A stretch of DNA of 64,000 nt. Origin: GAS188 sp963794475. GTDB taxonomy: Bacteria; Pseudomonadota; Alphaproteobacteria; Rhizobiales; Beijerinckiaceae. Both the position numbers and the translations under genes were made by a program. This document shows positions 45,248 through 54,555 of the stretch, one piece after another. The stretch covers positions 124,001-188,000 of the forward strand of contig CAWCDW010000005.1 in NCBI GenBank assembly GCA_963794475.1. The letters run 5' to 3'. Numbering within the stretch: the first letter of the stretch is position 1; each line of letters begins with the position of its first letter. The notes under the pieces are model-generated. The model saw nothing but the letters and a program-made list of their open reading frames with translations, had not been told where the DNA came from and did not search any database.

Positions 45248-47683
45248 ATGGTCGATCGATCCTCCGGTGAGAGATCACCTCCGGGAAAGGAGGCCCGGCG
45301 GCCGACCGGGGGCACGCCCGGCGCCGCGTCTCCGCGAAAACGCACGAACCGCGTTCTTGCCTCCCGCATGCATCAGGCGCTCCCTCATGACTCCGCGCAT
45401 AAGCATGTGACGGGCGAAGCGCTCTATGTGGATGATCTGCCCGAGCCCGCGGGGACGGCGCATCTTTATTTCGGCCTTTCCGACCGGACGCACGCGAAGA
45501 TCGTCTCGCTCGACCTCGACCCGGTCCGCGCCTCCCCTGGCGTGCTCGCCGTGCTCACCGCCGCCGACATTCCTGGCTTGAACGATATGAGCTCGACCGG
45601 TCGCCATGACGAGGTTTTGCTCAGCGCCGATCTCGTCTCCTACCACCGCCAACCGATCTTCGCCGTCGTCGGCGAGACGCGCGATGCGGCAAGGCGGGCC
45701 TGCCTTGCGGCGAAAGTGACTTACGAGGATCTCACGCCCATCGTCACCGTCGATGACGCGCGCCGCGCAAAGGCCGGTTTCGTCACCGAACCCCTCCGGC
45801 TCGAGCGGGGCGATATCGCCGCGGCGCTTCATGCGGCTCCCCGGCGCCTCAAGGGCTCGATGCATGTCGGCGGTCAGGAGCATTTCTATCTCGAGGGCCA
45901 GGTGGCTCTCGCCGTTCCCGGGGAAGACGATGACGTCACGGTTCATTCCTCGACTCAGCATCCGAGCGAGGTGCAGCACATGGTTTCGCATGTGCTCGGC
46001 ATTCCCTCGCACGCGGTGACCGTCGAGGTGCGCCGCATGGGAGGCGCTTTCGGCGGCAAGGAGACGCAGGGAAATCTCTTCGCCTGCCTCGCCGCGCTCG
46101 CGGCGAAGAAGCTCGGCCGCGCCGTGAAATGCCGTCCCGATCGCGATGACGACATGGCGGTCACCGGCAAGCGGCATGATTTCCTCATCGATTACGAGGT
46201 TGGCTTCGACGAGGAAGGCGTGATCCATGGCGCCGACCTCGTCTACGCGGCACGTTGCGGCTTCTCGGCCGATCTCTCCGGACCCGTGACCGATCGCGCG
46301 CTCTTTCACGCCGATAATTGCTATTTCTATCCGAGCGTACGCGCGCGATCCGAGCCCTACCGAACCAACACCTGCTCGAACACGGCCTTCCGCGGCTTCG
46401 GCGGCCCGCAAGGAATGCTCGGCGCCGAACGCTTGGTCGAGGAGGTCGCCTTCGCCACCGGCCTCGACCCGCTCGATGTGAGAAAGCGCAATTTCTACGG
46501 TATCGGCGAACGCGATCTGACGCCGTATCATCAGCGCGTCGAGGACAATGTCATCGGCGAAATCGTCGAAAGGCTTGAAGCCACCTCGCGCTATCGCGAG
46601 CGTCGCGAGGCGCTCCGAAGCGCCAATGCGAAGAGCCGCGTGGTCAAGCGGGGCCTCGCGCTCACCCCGGTGAAATTCGGCATATCGTTTACCGCGACCT
46701 GGTTCAATCAGGCAGGCGCGCTCGTCCACGTCTACAGGGACGGCTCGGTCCATCTCAATCACGGAGGTACCGAGATGGGACAAGGCCTCTACATGAAAGT
46801 GGCTCAGGTGGTCGCTGACGAATTCCAGCTCGGCCTCGAGCGCGTCAAGATCACCGCGACGACGACCGGCAAGGTGCCGAACACGTCCGCGACCGCCGCC
46901 TCGTCCGGCTCCGACCTCAACGGGATGGCGGCGCAAGCGGGCGCGCGCATGATCAAGGATCGCCTCGTCGGCTTCCTCGCCGAGGAATGGGCCGTGCCGG
47001 CAGAGGATATCCTTTTCGAATCGGGTTTCGTGCGCGCGGGCAACAGGAGCATGAGTTTTGAGGAGCTCGTGCAGGCGGCCTATATGGCTCGCATCCAGCT
47101 TTCGGCGGCGGGCTTTTACAAAACGCCAAAGATTCATTGGGACCGCAAATCGGGTCGCGGCCATCCCTTCTACTATTTCGCCTACGGCGCCGCCGTGAGC
47201 GAGGTTGCGGTCGACACGCTCACGGGCGAATATCGCGTGGAACGTGTCGATATCCTTCACGATTGCGGAAACTCCCTCAACCCCGCTATCGATCGCGGCC
47301 AGATCGAAGGAGGCTTCGTGCAGGGCATGGGTTGGCTGACGACGGAAGAACTCTGGTTCGACAAGGAGGGGAGGCTTCGCACTCATGCGCCCTCGACCTA
47401 TAAAATTCCGGTGGCTTCCGATCGGCCACGCGCCTTCAACGTCGAGTTTTTCGACGGAGGGGGCAATCGCGAGCCGACGGTCGGCCGTTCGAAGGCCGTC
47501 GGCGAGCCGCCGTTGATGTTGGCGATCTCGGTGCTTCACGCGCTCTCCGACGCCGTCGCAAGCCTTGCGGAGCATCGCTTCTGCCCACGCCTCGATACGC
47601 CGGCGACGCCCGAGCGCGTGCTCTTCGCCGTCGAGGAGATGAAGGCGAAGGCGGCAACGTTTCGCGCCGAGGCGGCGCGCTGA
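45248..47683 (+). CDS. xdhB: Xanthine dehydrogenase large subunit XdhB (molybdopterin-binding)
   Basis: XdhB holds the molybdenum cofactor and hydroxylates hypoxanthine and xanthine to urate. The 811-residue protein has a 45-residue charged N-terminal tail, then KHVTGEALYVDDLPEP, the cofactor motifs MGGAFGGKETQGN and NTAFRGFGGPQGMLG, HGGTEMGQGLYMKVAQV, and the catalytic Glu in GEPPLMLAISV. All active-site elements are present. It overlaps xdhC by one base (TGATG). It depends on MoeA and XdhC for its cofactor. Confidence 0.97.
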   Translation: MVDRSSGERSPPGKEARRPTGGTPGAASPRKRTNRVLASRMHQALPHDSAHKHVTGEALYVDDLPEPAGTAHLYFGLSDRTHAKIVSLDLDPVRASPGVLAVLTAADIPGLNDMSSTGRHDEVLLSADLVSYHRQPIFAVVGETRDAARRACLAAKVTYEDLTPIVTVDDARRAKAGFVTEPLRLERGDIAAALHAAPRRLKGSMHVGGQEHFYLEGQVALAVPGEDDDVTVHSSTQHPSEVQHMVSHVLGIPSHAVTVEVRRMGGAFGGKETQGNLFACLAALAAKKLGRAVKCRPDRDDDMAVTGKRHDFLIDYEVGFDEEGVIHGADLVYAARCGFSADLSGPVTDRALFHADNCYFYPSVRARSEPYRTNTCSNTAFRGFGGPQGMLGAERLVEEVAFATGLDPLDVRKRNFYGIGERDLTPYHQRVEDNVIGEIVERLEATSRYRERREALRSANAKSRVVKRGLALTPVKFGISFTATWFNQAGALVHVYRDGSVHLNHGGTEMGQGLYMKVAQVVADEFQLGLERVKITATTTGKVPNTSATAASSGSDLNGMAAQAGARMIKDRLVGFLAEEWAVPAEDILFESGFVRAGNRSMSFEELVQAAYMARIQLSAAGFYKTPKIHWDRKSGRGHPFYYFAYGAAVSEVAVDTLTGEYRVERVDILHDCGNSLNPAIDRGQIEGGFVQGMGWLTTEELWFDKEGRLRTHAPSTYKIPVASDRPRAFNVEFFDGGGNREPTVGRSKAVGEPPLMLAISVLHALSDAVASLAEHRFCPRLDTPATPERVLFAVEEMKAKAATFRAEAAR

Positions 47684-48630
47684 TGCGCCTTGCGCCCATC
47701 CTTCGCGAGGTCCTGGGCTCGGGCGAGACGCCGATCCTCATCACCGTGGCACGAGCCGAGGGCTCGACGCCCCGCGAGGCGGGCGCGACCATGCTTGTGA
47801 CGCGAGCGACGAGCCACGGCACGATCGGCGGCGGCCAGCTCGAGTTCCACGCGATCGACGTGGCGCGCGAGATGCTCGCGGAAGGTTTATTCGAGAGACG
47901 GCTCGACCTGCCGCTTGGCCCGCATCTTGGCCAATGCTGCGGCGGACGCGTGGAGCTTCTCTTGCGTCGCGTCGATCAAGCAATGCTCGAGGCGCTCGCG
48001 CGAGAGGAAGAGAATGAGGCCAAAGCCGAACCCCAGGTGCTGCTTTTCGGCGCCGGGCATGTAGGGCTTGCGTTGGCGCGTGCGCTCGCTCCCCTGCCGC
48101 TCGCGGTCACGCTTCTCGATGACCGCGAGACCCCGGCCCCGCCCTTGCCAGCGAATATCGCATTCAAACGCCTCGACGATCCTGAAAAGGAAGTTGCGCA
48201 GGCGCCCCCGGGGTCCGCTTTCGTCGTTCTCACGCATAGTCACGCACTCGATTATCGGCTCGCCGATGCGGCGTTGCGGCGAGACGATGCCCGCTATGTC
48301 GGGATGATCGGCTCCGCGACCAAGCGCGCCCGCTTCGAGCGCTGGTTCATTTTGCGCGGCGGCACGAAAGACGCGCTCGGACGCTTTATTTGCCCGATCG
48401 GCGGCAAGAGCGTGCGCGACAAGCGTCCGGCGGTCATCGCGGCTCTCGCAACCGCGGAGATTCTGGCGCATCTCATGGTCGGCGAGACGTATCGCAAGGA
48501 TGATAAATCGAAGCCCGCAGCCCCGTCCGCGTCCGGGCCACGCGTTGCGGGGGCGAGACTTTCAGGGGCGAGGGCTTCAGGGGCACGACTTTCAGGGGCG
48601 GGATTTGGCCGAAACAACCACGCGGCTTGA
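47683..48630 (+). CDS. xdhC: Xanthine dehydrogenase accessory protein XdhC with GARLS repeat tail
   Basis: XdhC binds molybdenum cofactor, promotes its sulfuration and hands it to XdhB. The 315-residue protein has the N-terminal domain (SGETPILITVARAEGSTPREAGATM, HGTIGGGQLEFHA), the Cys of LGQCCGGRVELL, and a C-terminal Rossmann part (VLLFGAGHVGLALARAL, RYVGMIGSATKRARF). The last 25 residues are a run of Gly-Ala-Arg-Leu-Ser pentapeptides made by a 15-base tandem repeat. That tail is outside the usual fold. It overlaps the transporter ATPase gene by 26 bases. Confidence 0.95.
   Translation: MRLAPILREVLGSGETPILITVARAEGSTPREAGATMLVTRATSHGTIGGGQLEFHAIDVAREMLAEGLFERRLDLPLGPHLGQCCGGRVELLLRRVDQAMLEALAREEENEAKAEPQVLLFGAGHVGLALARALAPLPLAVTLLDDRETPAPPLPANIAFKRLDDPEKEVAQAPPGSAFVVLTHSHALDYRLADAALRRDDARYVGMIGSATKRARFERWFILRGGTKDALGRFICPIGGKSVRDKRPAVIAALATAEILAHLMVGETYRKDDKSKPAAPSASGPRVAGARLSGARASGARLSGAGFGRNNHAA
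48550..48609 (+). repeat. Four tandem 15-base repeats at the xdhC/ABC ATPase junction
   Basis: Four consecutive units starting GGGGC (48550, 48565, 48580, 48595); the first three differ at only a few positions and the fourth is degenerate. In the xdhC frame they encode GARLS, GARAS, GARLS, GAGFG. The TTG start codon proposed for the ATPase gene lies inside the last unit. Confidence 0.9.
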
Positions 48631-50152
48631 GCTTTTGGGGATCACCAAGCGCTTCGGCGAGGTTCTTGCCAATGACGGCGTGAACCTCATGGCGCGCAAG
48701 GGCGAGATCAAGGCGCTCATCGGCGAGAACGGCGCGGGAAAATCGACCCTCGTCAAAATCATCTACGGCGTGCAGCAGGCCGATGCCGGAGAAATGCGCT
48801 TTGAAGGCGCCCCCGTCGTCGTCACCTCGCCGCGCGCGGCGCGCAAGCTCGGCATCGGCATGGTGTTCCAGCACTTCTCGCTCTTCGAGCCGATGACGGT
48901 GCTCGAGAACATCGCCATCGGCATGGATCAGGCGCTCGACCGTCGCAAGCTCGAGCGCGAGGTCACCGCCATCCTCGCCGCGTATTCCCTGCCGCTCGAC
49001 ATCCACCGCCATGTCGACACGCTTTCCGTTGGCGAACGCCAACGCATCGAGATCGTGCGCTGCCTGCTTCGCAAGCCGAAGCTGCTCATCATGGACGAGC
49101 CGACATCCGTGCTGACCCCGCAGGAGGCAGATCAACTTTTCGACACCTTGCGCAAGCTCGCAAGCGGAGGCTGCACGGTGCTTTACATCAGCCACAAGCT
49201 CAACGAGATCAAAGCTTTGTGCGAGAGCGCCACGATCTTGCGCGGCGGACGCGTCGTCGGGGAATGCGACCCGCGCGTCGAGACGCCTCGCCGCATCGCC
49301 GAGCTGATGATCGGAGCCGAGCTCGCCCATGTCGAGCGCGCGCGGGGCCGCACAGCCGGCGGTGCACGCCTCGTCGTCGAGCGCTTGAGCGTCGGCACGG
49401 ATGAACCTTTCGGCACGCAGCTCGAGGAGATTTCCTTCGAGGCGCGTGCCGGCGAGATCCTCGGCATCGCGGGCGTCGCCGGCAATGGGCAAAAGGAGCT
49501 CATGCTGGCGCTCTCGGGCGAGACGGCGGCTCGACCTCACGCCATTCGCCTCGACGGTGCCGCGATCGGAAGCTTGGCGCCGCCCGCACGGCGCAAGCGC
49601 GGCCTTTGCGCTTTGCCCGAGGAACGAAACGGCCACGCGGCCGTCGCCACCTTCAGCCTCGCCGAGAACACGCTGCTGACCGCACGCGAGCGCAAGGCAC
49701 TGAGTACGAACGGGGTGATCAAGACGGGGGCGATGCGCGACTATGCACGCCGCGTGATCGATGCCTTTAAGGTCGCGACCACCGGCGCCGACGCGCCGGC
49801 ACGCAGCCTCTCGGGAGGCAATCTCCAGAAATTCGTGGTGGGACGCGAGATCCTGCAGGAGCCGCAGGTGCTCGTCGTCGACCAGCCCACCTGGGGCGTC
49901 GATGCGGGCGCGGCCGCAGCCATTCGCCAGGCACTCGTCGATCTCGCGGCGCGCGGCTCGGCCGTGATCCTCGTGTCGCAAGACCTCGACGAGCTTTTGT
50001 CGCTTTGCGATCGCCTCTACGTGATGAACGAAGGCCGCGTTTCGCGCCCGCTCATTGTCGGAGAAGCCTCGATCGAGGAGATCGGCTTGCTCATGGGCGG
50101 CGTGCACGGGCAAACCGATGCGGCTGACGCGAGGGCCGAGCATGCGGATTAG
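48605..50152 (+). CDS. BMP-type nucleoside/purine ABC transporter ATPase
   Basis: A 515-residue tandem ATPase of the sugar/nucleoside (NupB/YufO-like) type. The first half has GENGAGKSTLVKIIYG, LSVGERQRIEIVRCL and LLIMDEPTSVLTPQE. The second half has a degenerate Walker A (AGVAGNGQKELM) but intact LSGGNLQKFVVGREI and VLVVDQPTWGVD. With two permeases and a BMP-family binding protein it should import nucleosides or purine bases, which suits the xdh genes before it. The TTG start gives LAETTTRLELLGITKRFGE, the normal N-terminus; the upstream ATG would add residues from the 15-base repeat. Confidence 0.9.
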   Translation: MAETTTRLELLGITKRFGEVLANDGVNLMARKGEIKALIGENGAGKSTLVKIIYGVQQADAGEMRFEGAPVVVTSPRAARKLGIGMVFQHFSLFEPMTVLENIAIGMDQALDRRKLEREVTAILAAYSLPLDIHRHVDTLSVGERQRIEIVRCLLRKPKLLIMDEPTSVLTPQEADQLFDTLRKLASGGCTVLYISHKLNEIKALCESATILRGGRVVGECDPRVETPRRIAELMIGAELAHVERARGRTAGGARLVVERLSVGTDEPFGTQLEEISFEARAGEILGIAGVAGNGQKELMLALSGETAARPHAIRLDGAAIGSLAPPARRKRGLCALPEERNGHAAVATFSLAENTLLTARERKALSTNGVIKTGAMRDYARRVIDAFKVATTGADAPARSLSGGNLQKFVVGREILQEPQVLVVDQPTWGVDAGAAAAIRQALVDLAARGSAVILVSQDLDELLSLCDRLYVMNEGRVSRPLIVGEASIEEIGLLMGGVHGQTDAADARAEHAD

Positions 50153-51224
50153 GCTCGAGCCTCGCAAGGCCCCCTCGCGTCTCGCGCTTTATGGCGCACC
50201 CGTTGCGGCGATCGCGTTGACCATGCTCACCGGCACGGTGCTGTTCACGCTCATGGGATTTCGCGGCGGCACGGCCGTTTTCGAAATCTTCGTCGAGCCA
50301 CTGCTCGAGCCGCAACGCTGGCCCGACATCGCCGTGAAAGCATCTCCCCTCGTGATGATCGCCACGGGCCTCGCCATCGGCTTTCGAGCCAATGTCTGGA
50401 ACATCGGCGCGGAGGGGCAATACATCATTGGCGCGATCGCCGGCACCGGAGTGGCGCTTGCGACCTATGATGTCGAAAGCGCTTGGGTCCTTCCGCTGAT
50501 GCTGATCGCTTCCGCCATCGGAGGCGCGGCGTGGGCCGCGATCCCGGCAATCTTGCGCATTCGCCTCAAGGTCAGCGAGATCCTGACGAGCCTCATGCTC
50601 ACCTATGTGGCCCTTCAGCTTCTCTACTATCTCGTTCGTGGCCCTTGGCGCGATCCCGAGGGATATAATTTCCCGCAGACACGGATGTTCGGCGAAGCCC
50701 AGACGGTGCCCAACCTCCTCGAAGGCACGCAATTGCATTGGGGCGTCCTGCTGACACTCATCGCCGTGCTCATCGCCTGGTTCGTGATGTCGCGCACGCT
50801 CTCCGGCTACCAGGTGCGGGTCGTCGGCCTCGCGCCCGCGGCGGCGCGCCTCGGCGGCTTCAGCGAGAACCGCACTGTCATGATGACGATGGTCGTGAGC
50901 GGAGCGCTCGCCGGGCTCGCCGGGCTCATCGAATGCTCGGCGACCTTCGGACAGCTCACGCCGCAATTTCCGGTGAATTACGGCTTCACCGCGATCATCG
51001 TCGCCTTCCTCGGGCGTCTTCACCCGATCGGCGTGCTCATCGGCGGCGTCGCGCTCGCGACTTCCTACATCGGTGCCGATATCGCCCAGACCGCCTCCGC
51101 CCTGCCGCAGGCTGCAACTGGGCTGATCCAGGCGATGATGTTGTTCTTCCTGCTCGCCGTCGACATTTTCGTGGTCAACCGCGTGCGGCTTCATCGTCCC
51201 TCACTGGCGCAGCACGCTCCATGA
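50142..51224 (+). CDS. BMP-type nucleoside/purine ABC transporter permease 1
   Basis: A 360-residue inner-membrane permease with about ten hydrophobic segments. Family landmarks are RWPDIAVKASPLVMIATGLAIGFRANVWNIGAEGQYIIGAIAG, LRIRLKVSEILTSLMLTYVALQLL, and AAARLGGFSENRTVMMTMVVSGALAGLAG. It resembles NupC/YufP of nucleoside importers. Its ATG lies 11 bases inside the ATPase gene and its stop overlaps the next permease by ATGA, so translation is coupled along the operon. Confidence 0.92.
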   Translation: MRIRLEPRKAPSRLALYGAPVAAIALTMLTGTVLFTLMGFRGGTAVFEIFVEPLLEPQRWPDIAVKASPLVMIATGLAIGFRANVWNIGAEGQYIIGAIAGTGVALATYDVESAWVLPLMLIASAIGGAAWAAIPAILRIRLKVSEILTSLMLTYVALQLLYYLVRGPWRDPEGYNFPQTRMFGEAQTVPNLLEGTQLHWGVLLTLIAVLIAWFVMSRTLSGYQVRVVGLAPAAARLGGFSENRTVMMTMVVSGALAGLAGLIECSATFGQLTPQFPVNYGFTAIIVAFLGRLHPIGVLIGGVALATSYIGADIAQTASALPQAATGLIQAMMLFFLLAVDIFVVNRVRLHRPSLAQHAP

Positions 51225-52147
51225 GCCTCGATATCGCGATCTCCATCGTCATGACACTCGTGATCGCGGCGACGCCGATCCTGCTCGCGGGCCTCGGCGA
51301 GCTCGTCGCCGAGAAGAGCGGCGTGCTCAATCTCGGCGTCGAAGGCATGATGCTCGTTGGCGCCGTCGCTGGCTTCATCAGCGCCTCATTGACCGGGTTC
51401 ACGCCTCTGGGCTACGCCGCCGCCGCGCTCGCTGGGCTTTGCGCCTCGCTCCTCTTCGGGGTGCTTGCGCTCACGCTTGGCGCAAACCAGGTCGCGACGG
51501 GGCTCGCGCTCACCATCTTCGGAACCGGGCTTTCCTCGCTCGCTGGCGCGGGCTTCGTCGGCACCACGATCACCAGGCTCCCGGCGTTGTTTCCGCCGGC
51601 TCTCGCCGGACATCCCATTCTGCGCCTCGTCTTCGGCTATGATGTCATCGTCTATCTCTCGGTCGCGCTCACGCTCGCGGCGACCTGGTTCCTCAACCAC
51701 ACGCGATCGGGGCTCATCTTGCGCAGCGTAGGGGAATCGGATGCCTCCGCCCATGCGATCGGCTATCCGGTGACGGCCATCCGCTACCTCGCCGTCGCCT
51801 TCGGCGGCGGCCTGGCCGGGCTTGCCGGCGCCTACTACTCGCTCGCCGTGACGCCGATGTGGGCCGACCGCATCACGGCCGGGCGCGGCTGGATCGCGCT
51901 TGCGCTCGTCGTCTTCTCCTCCTGGCGCCCCTGGCGGCTTCTCCTCGGCGCCTACATCTTCGGAGCTGTGATGACGCTCGAGCTCTACAGCAAGGCTGCG
52001 GGATTTGCGCTTCTGCCGCCTGAGATGCTTGCGATGCTGCCTTATCTTGCTACGGTGGTGGCGCTCACGGTCATCGCCATGCGTCCCTCACGGGGCCGGC
52101 TTGATGCGCCGCGATGCCTCGGTAAGACTTTCCGGGCCGGCGCCTGA
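51221..52147 (+). CDS. BMP-type nucleoside/purine ABC transporter permease 2
   Basis: A 308-residue permease with about nine hydrophobic segments, paired with the preceding one to form the pore. Typical motifs are LAGLGELVAEKSGVLNLGVEGMMLVGAVAGF, LTLGANQVATGLALTIFGTGLSSL and GRGWIALALVVFSSWRPWRLLLGAYIFG. The start at 51221 overlaps the stop of permease 1 by four bases. It is followed after 29 bases by the binding-protein gene. Confidence 0.92.
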   Translation: MSLDIAISIVMTLVIAATPILLAGLGELVAEKSGVLNLGVEGMMLVGAVAGFISASLTGFTPLGYAAAALAGLCASLLFGVLALTLGANQVATGLALTIFGTGLSSLAGAGFVGTTITRLPALFPPALAGHPILRLVFGYDVIVYLSVALTLAATWFLNHTRSGLILRSVGESDASAHAIGYPVTAIRYLAVAFGGGLAGLAGAYYSLAVTPMWADRITAGRGWIALALVVFSSWRPWRLLLGAYIFGAVMTLELYSKAAGFALLPPEMLAMLPYLATVVALTVIAMRPSRGRLDAPRCLGKTFRAGA

Positions 52148-52176
52148 ACCGGCCCTTCGCAAAAAAGGATCGATCC

Positions 52177-53257
52177 ATGGCCGTCATTCTCGATCGCCGC
52201 ACGCTTCTCGCCGGCGCTGCCGCAAGCGCGGCGCTACCTCACCTCGGCACGCGAGCGCTTGCCGCTGATCCGCTGAAGGTCGGCTTCCTTTACGTCGGGC
52301 CCGTCGGCGATTTCGGCTACACCCATGCCCATGACGTCGCCCGCAAGAAAACGCAGGATTTCTACGGCGACAAGATCAAGACCAACTATGTCGAGAATGT
52401 CCCGGAAGGCCCCGATGCGGAGCGCGTGCTTCGCCAACTCGCTCAAGAGGGCAATGCGCTCATTTTCGCGACTTCCTTCGGCTTCATGAACGCCACGGCC
52501 AAGGTCGCGAAGGCCTTGCCCAAGGTCTATTTCGAGCATGCGACCGGCTATATGCGAGGCCCCAATCTCGCGACCTACAACGCCCGCTTCTACGAAGGCC
52601 GCGCGGTGATCGGCACGATCGCCGGCATGATGTCGAAGACGGGGGTCGGCGGTTATGTCGCCTCCTTCCCGATCCCCGAGGTGGTGATGGGAATCAATTG
52701 CTTCACGCTCGCGGCGCGCAAGGTCAATCCGAAGTTCCAGACCAAGGTGCTCTGGCTCTCGACCTGGTACGATCCTGCGAAGGAAGCCGATGCGGCGAAA
52801 GCGCTCGCGGACCAGGGCGCCGACATCATTACCCAGCACACCGATTCACCGGCGCCGCTTCAGGTCTGCGAGCAGAAGGGCCTCTACGGCTTCGGGCAGG
52901 CTTCCGACATGAGCTCCATCGCGCCGAAGGCGCATCTCACCGCCATCGTCGACAATTGGGCGCCCTATTACATCGGGCGCGTCAAGGCGGTGATGGATGG
53001 AACGTGGAAGACCGGGCGACACTTGGTGGGGGCTGAAACAGGACACGGTGCAGATCGCTCCCTACAACTCCGCGATGCCCGACAATGTGAAGAAGGCGGC
53101 CGACGAGGTGAAGAACGGCATCGTCGCGGGCACGCTGCATCCCGTGACGGGGCCGGTGACCGACAACAAGGGCGCCCAAAGGCTCAAGGACGGCGAAAAG
53201 GCGACCGACGAGATGCTGGAGAAGATGGACTGGTACGTCGAAGGCGTGCAGAGCTGA
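52177..53257 (+). CDS. BMP-family purine/nucleoside-binding protein with Tat-like signal, one-base frameshift
   Basis: The periplasmic binding protein for the transporter. It starts with a Tat-like signal (DRRTLLAGAAASAALPHLGTRALA) and then PLKVGFLYVGPVGDFGYTHAHDVARKK, typical of BMP/Med-type proteins; there is no lipobox Cys. The frame is good to VMDGTWKTG at about 53014. There an extra G in GGG (53014-53016) shifts it; removing it restores DTWWGLKQDTVQIAPYNSAMPDNVKKAADEVKNG to the stop at 53257. The repaired length is about 359 residues, normal for the family. AAGGA precedes the start. Confidence 0.9.
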
Positions 53258-53431
53258 GCTTCACATCTCTTGTGGGCGCGAGAGTGGACGCGCCGCGATG
53301 ATCGCGGTGGCAGCGCTCTCCTCCGGACGAACGCCCCCAAGTCCTCGCAAGTGTCTTCTGAAAATCAAGCCATGCGGCCCCCGCTTCGCGGCGAGGGCTT
53401 TGCGCCTTTTCCCTGAAAGCCGAATATCTCC

Positions 53432-54520
53432 ATGATCACCATTCATCACGAACGCCTTCGCGACCTCGTTGCGGAAATCTTTGCGACGGCGGGCTCGTCG
53501 CGCGCCGAGGCGACACGCATCTCCACTTATCTCGTCGGCGCCAATCTCGCAGGCCACGACAGCCACGGCGTGATCCGCGTGCCCGTCTATTTGCGCTGGC
53601 TCAAGGAAGGCCAGACCGTGCGCGATCAGAGCATCAAGATCGTCTCCGACACGCCTGTCATCGCGGTCATCGACGGGCAATTCGGCTTCGGCCAGACGGT
53701 GGCTCCGCAAGCGGTCGCGATCGGCATCGAGAAATGCAAGGCGATGGGCTTGTCGGCGATCGCACTGCGCAACTCGGCCCATATCGGGCGGGTCGGCGAT
53801 TTCGCCGAGATGGCGGCGGCGGAAGGCCTCGTCTCCGCGCATTTCGTCAACGCGGCCGGCAGCATTCTCGTCGCGCCCTTCGGCGCGACCGAGCGGCGCT
53901 TCTCGACCGCTCCCTTCTGTGTCGGCATCCCGCGACCTGGCGCTTCCCCCCTCGTTCTCGATTTCGCGACCTCGCTTGTCGCCGAAGGCAAGGCACTCGT
54001 GGCGAGCCGCGGCGGCAAGAAGCTGCCGGCGGACGCGCTGATCGGCCCCGACGGCAAGAAAAGCGGGGATCCGCATCTGCTCTACGGCGATTACGAACCG
54101 ACAGGTCCGCGCAATCACGGCCTCGGCAAGGGCGCGATCCGCGCCTTCGGTGAGCACAAGGGATCGGGCCTCGCGCTCATGTGCGAGCTCATCGGCGGCG
54201 CTCTCACCGGCAACGGCGCGACGAAGCCCGACCGGCGCTTCTCGAACGGCATGTTGTCGATCTTCATCGATCCCAAGCGCATCGACGCCTCGGAATTCTT
54301 TCCCGTGGAGATCGCGCGTTATCTCGCCTTCGTGAAGAGCGCGAAGCCCGCCGTTCCCGGCGAGGAGGTGCTCGTCCCCGGTGAGCCCGAGGAGCGGGCC
54401 CGCAAGGAACGCACGGCAAACGGCGTGCCGTTGTCCGAGGACGCCTGGGCGGCGATCATCGGCGCCGCCCGCGAGATCGGCGTGGCGGAAGCCGCGATCG
54501 AGGCGGCGCGGAAGGCGTGA
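53432..54520 (+). CDS. Ldh family (malate/lactate/ureidoglycolate) NAD(P)-dependent dehydrogenase
   Basis: A 362-residue oxidoreductase of the type 2 malate/lactate dehydrogenase family, which has its own NAD fold. The catalytic region is GHDSHGVIRVPVYLRWLKEG, followed by IAVIDGQFGFGQTVAPQAV, RNSAHIGRVGDFAEMAA, VLDFATSLVAEGKALVA and EHKGSGLALMCELIGGALTG. Members reduce malate, sulfolactate, ureidoglycolate and others. Because it closes the purine cluster, oxidation of ureidoglycolate to oxalurate (AllD-like) is an attractive guess but unproven. The gap before it (53258-53431) has no gene. Confidence 0.88.
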   Translation: MITIHHERLRDLVAEIFATAGSSRAEATRISTYLVGANLAGHDSHGVIRVPVYLRWLKEGQTVRDQSIKIVSDTPVIAVIDGQFGFGQTVAPQAVAIGIEKCKAMGLSAIALRNSAHIGRVGDFAEMAAAEGLVSAHFVNAAGSILVAPFGATERRFSTAPFCVGIPRPGASPLVLDFATSLVAEGKALVASRGGKKLPADALIGPDGKKSGDPHLLYGDYEPTGPRNHGLGKGAIRAFGEHKGSGLALMCELIGGALTGNGATKPDRRFSNGMLSIFIDPKRIDASEFFPVEIARYLAFVKSAKPAVPGEEVLVPGEPEERARKERTANGVPLSEDAWAAIIGAAREIGVAEAAIEAARKA

Positions 54521-54555
54521 GACTTGATGTAAAAAACGAGTATATCAAAACAAGC

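Noticed and set aside
45275..47575. A 766-residue minus-strand open frame opposite xdhB
   Set aside because: Arg/His-rich antisense shadow of a high-GC gene; no domain, and xdhB on the other strand is unmistakable.
48473..50167. A 564-residue minus-strand open frame opposite the ABC ATPase
   Set aside because: Antisense shadow; the plus-strand ATPase motifs explain the region.
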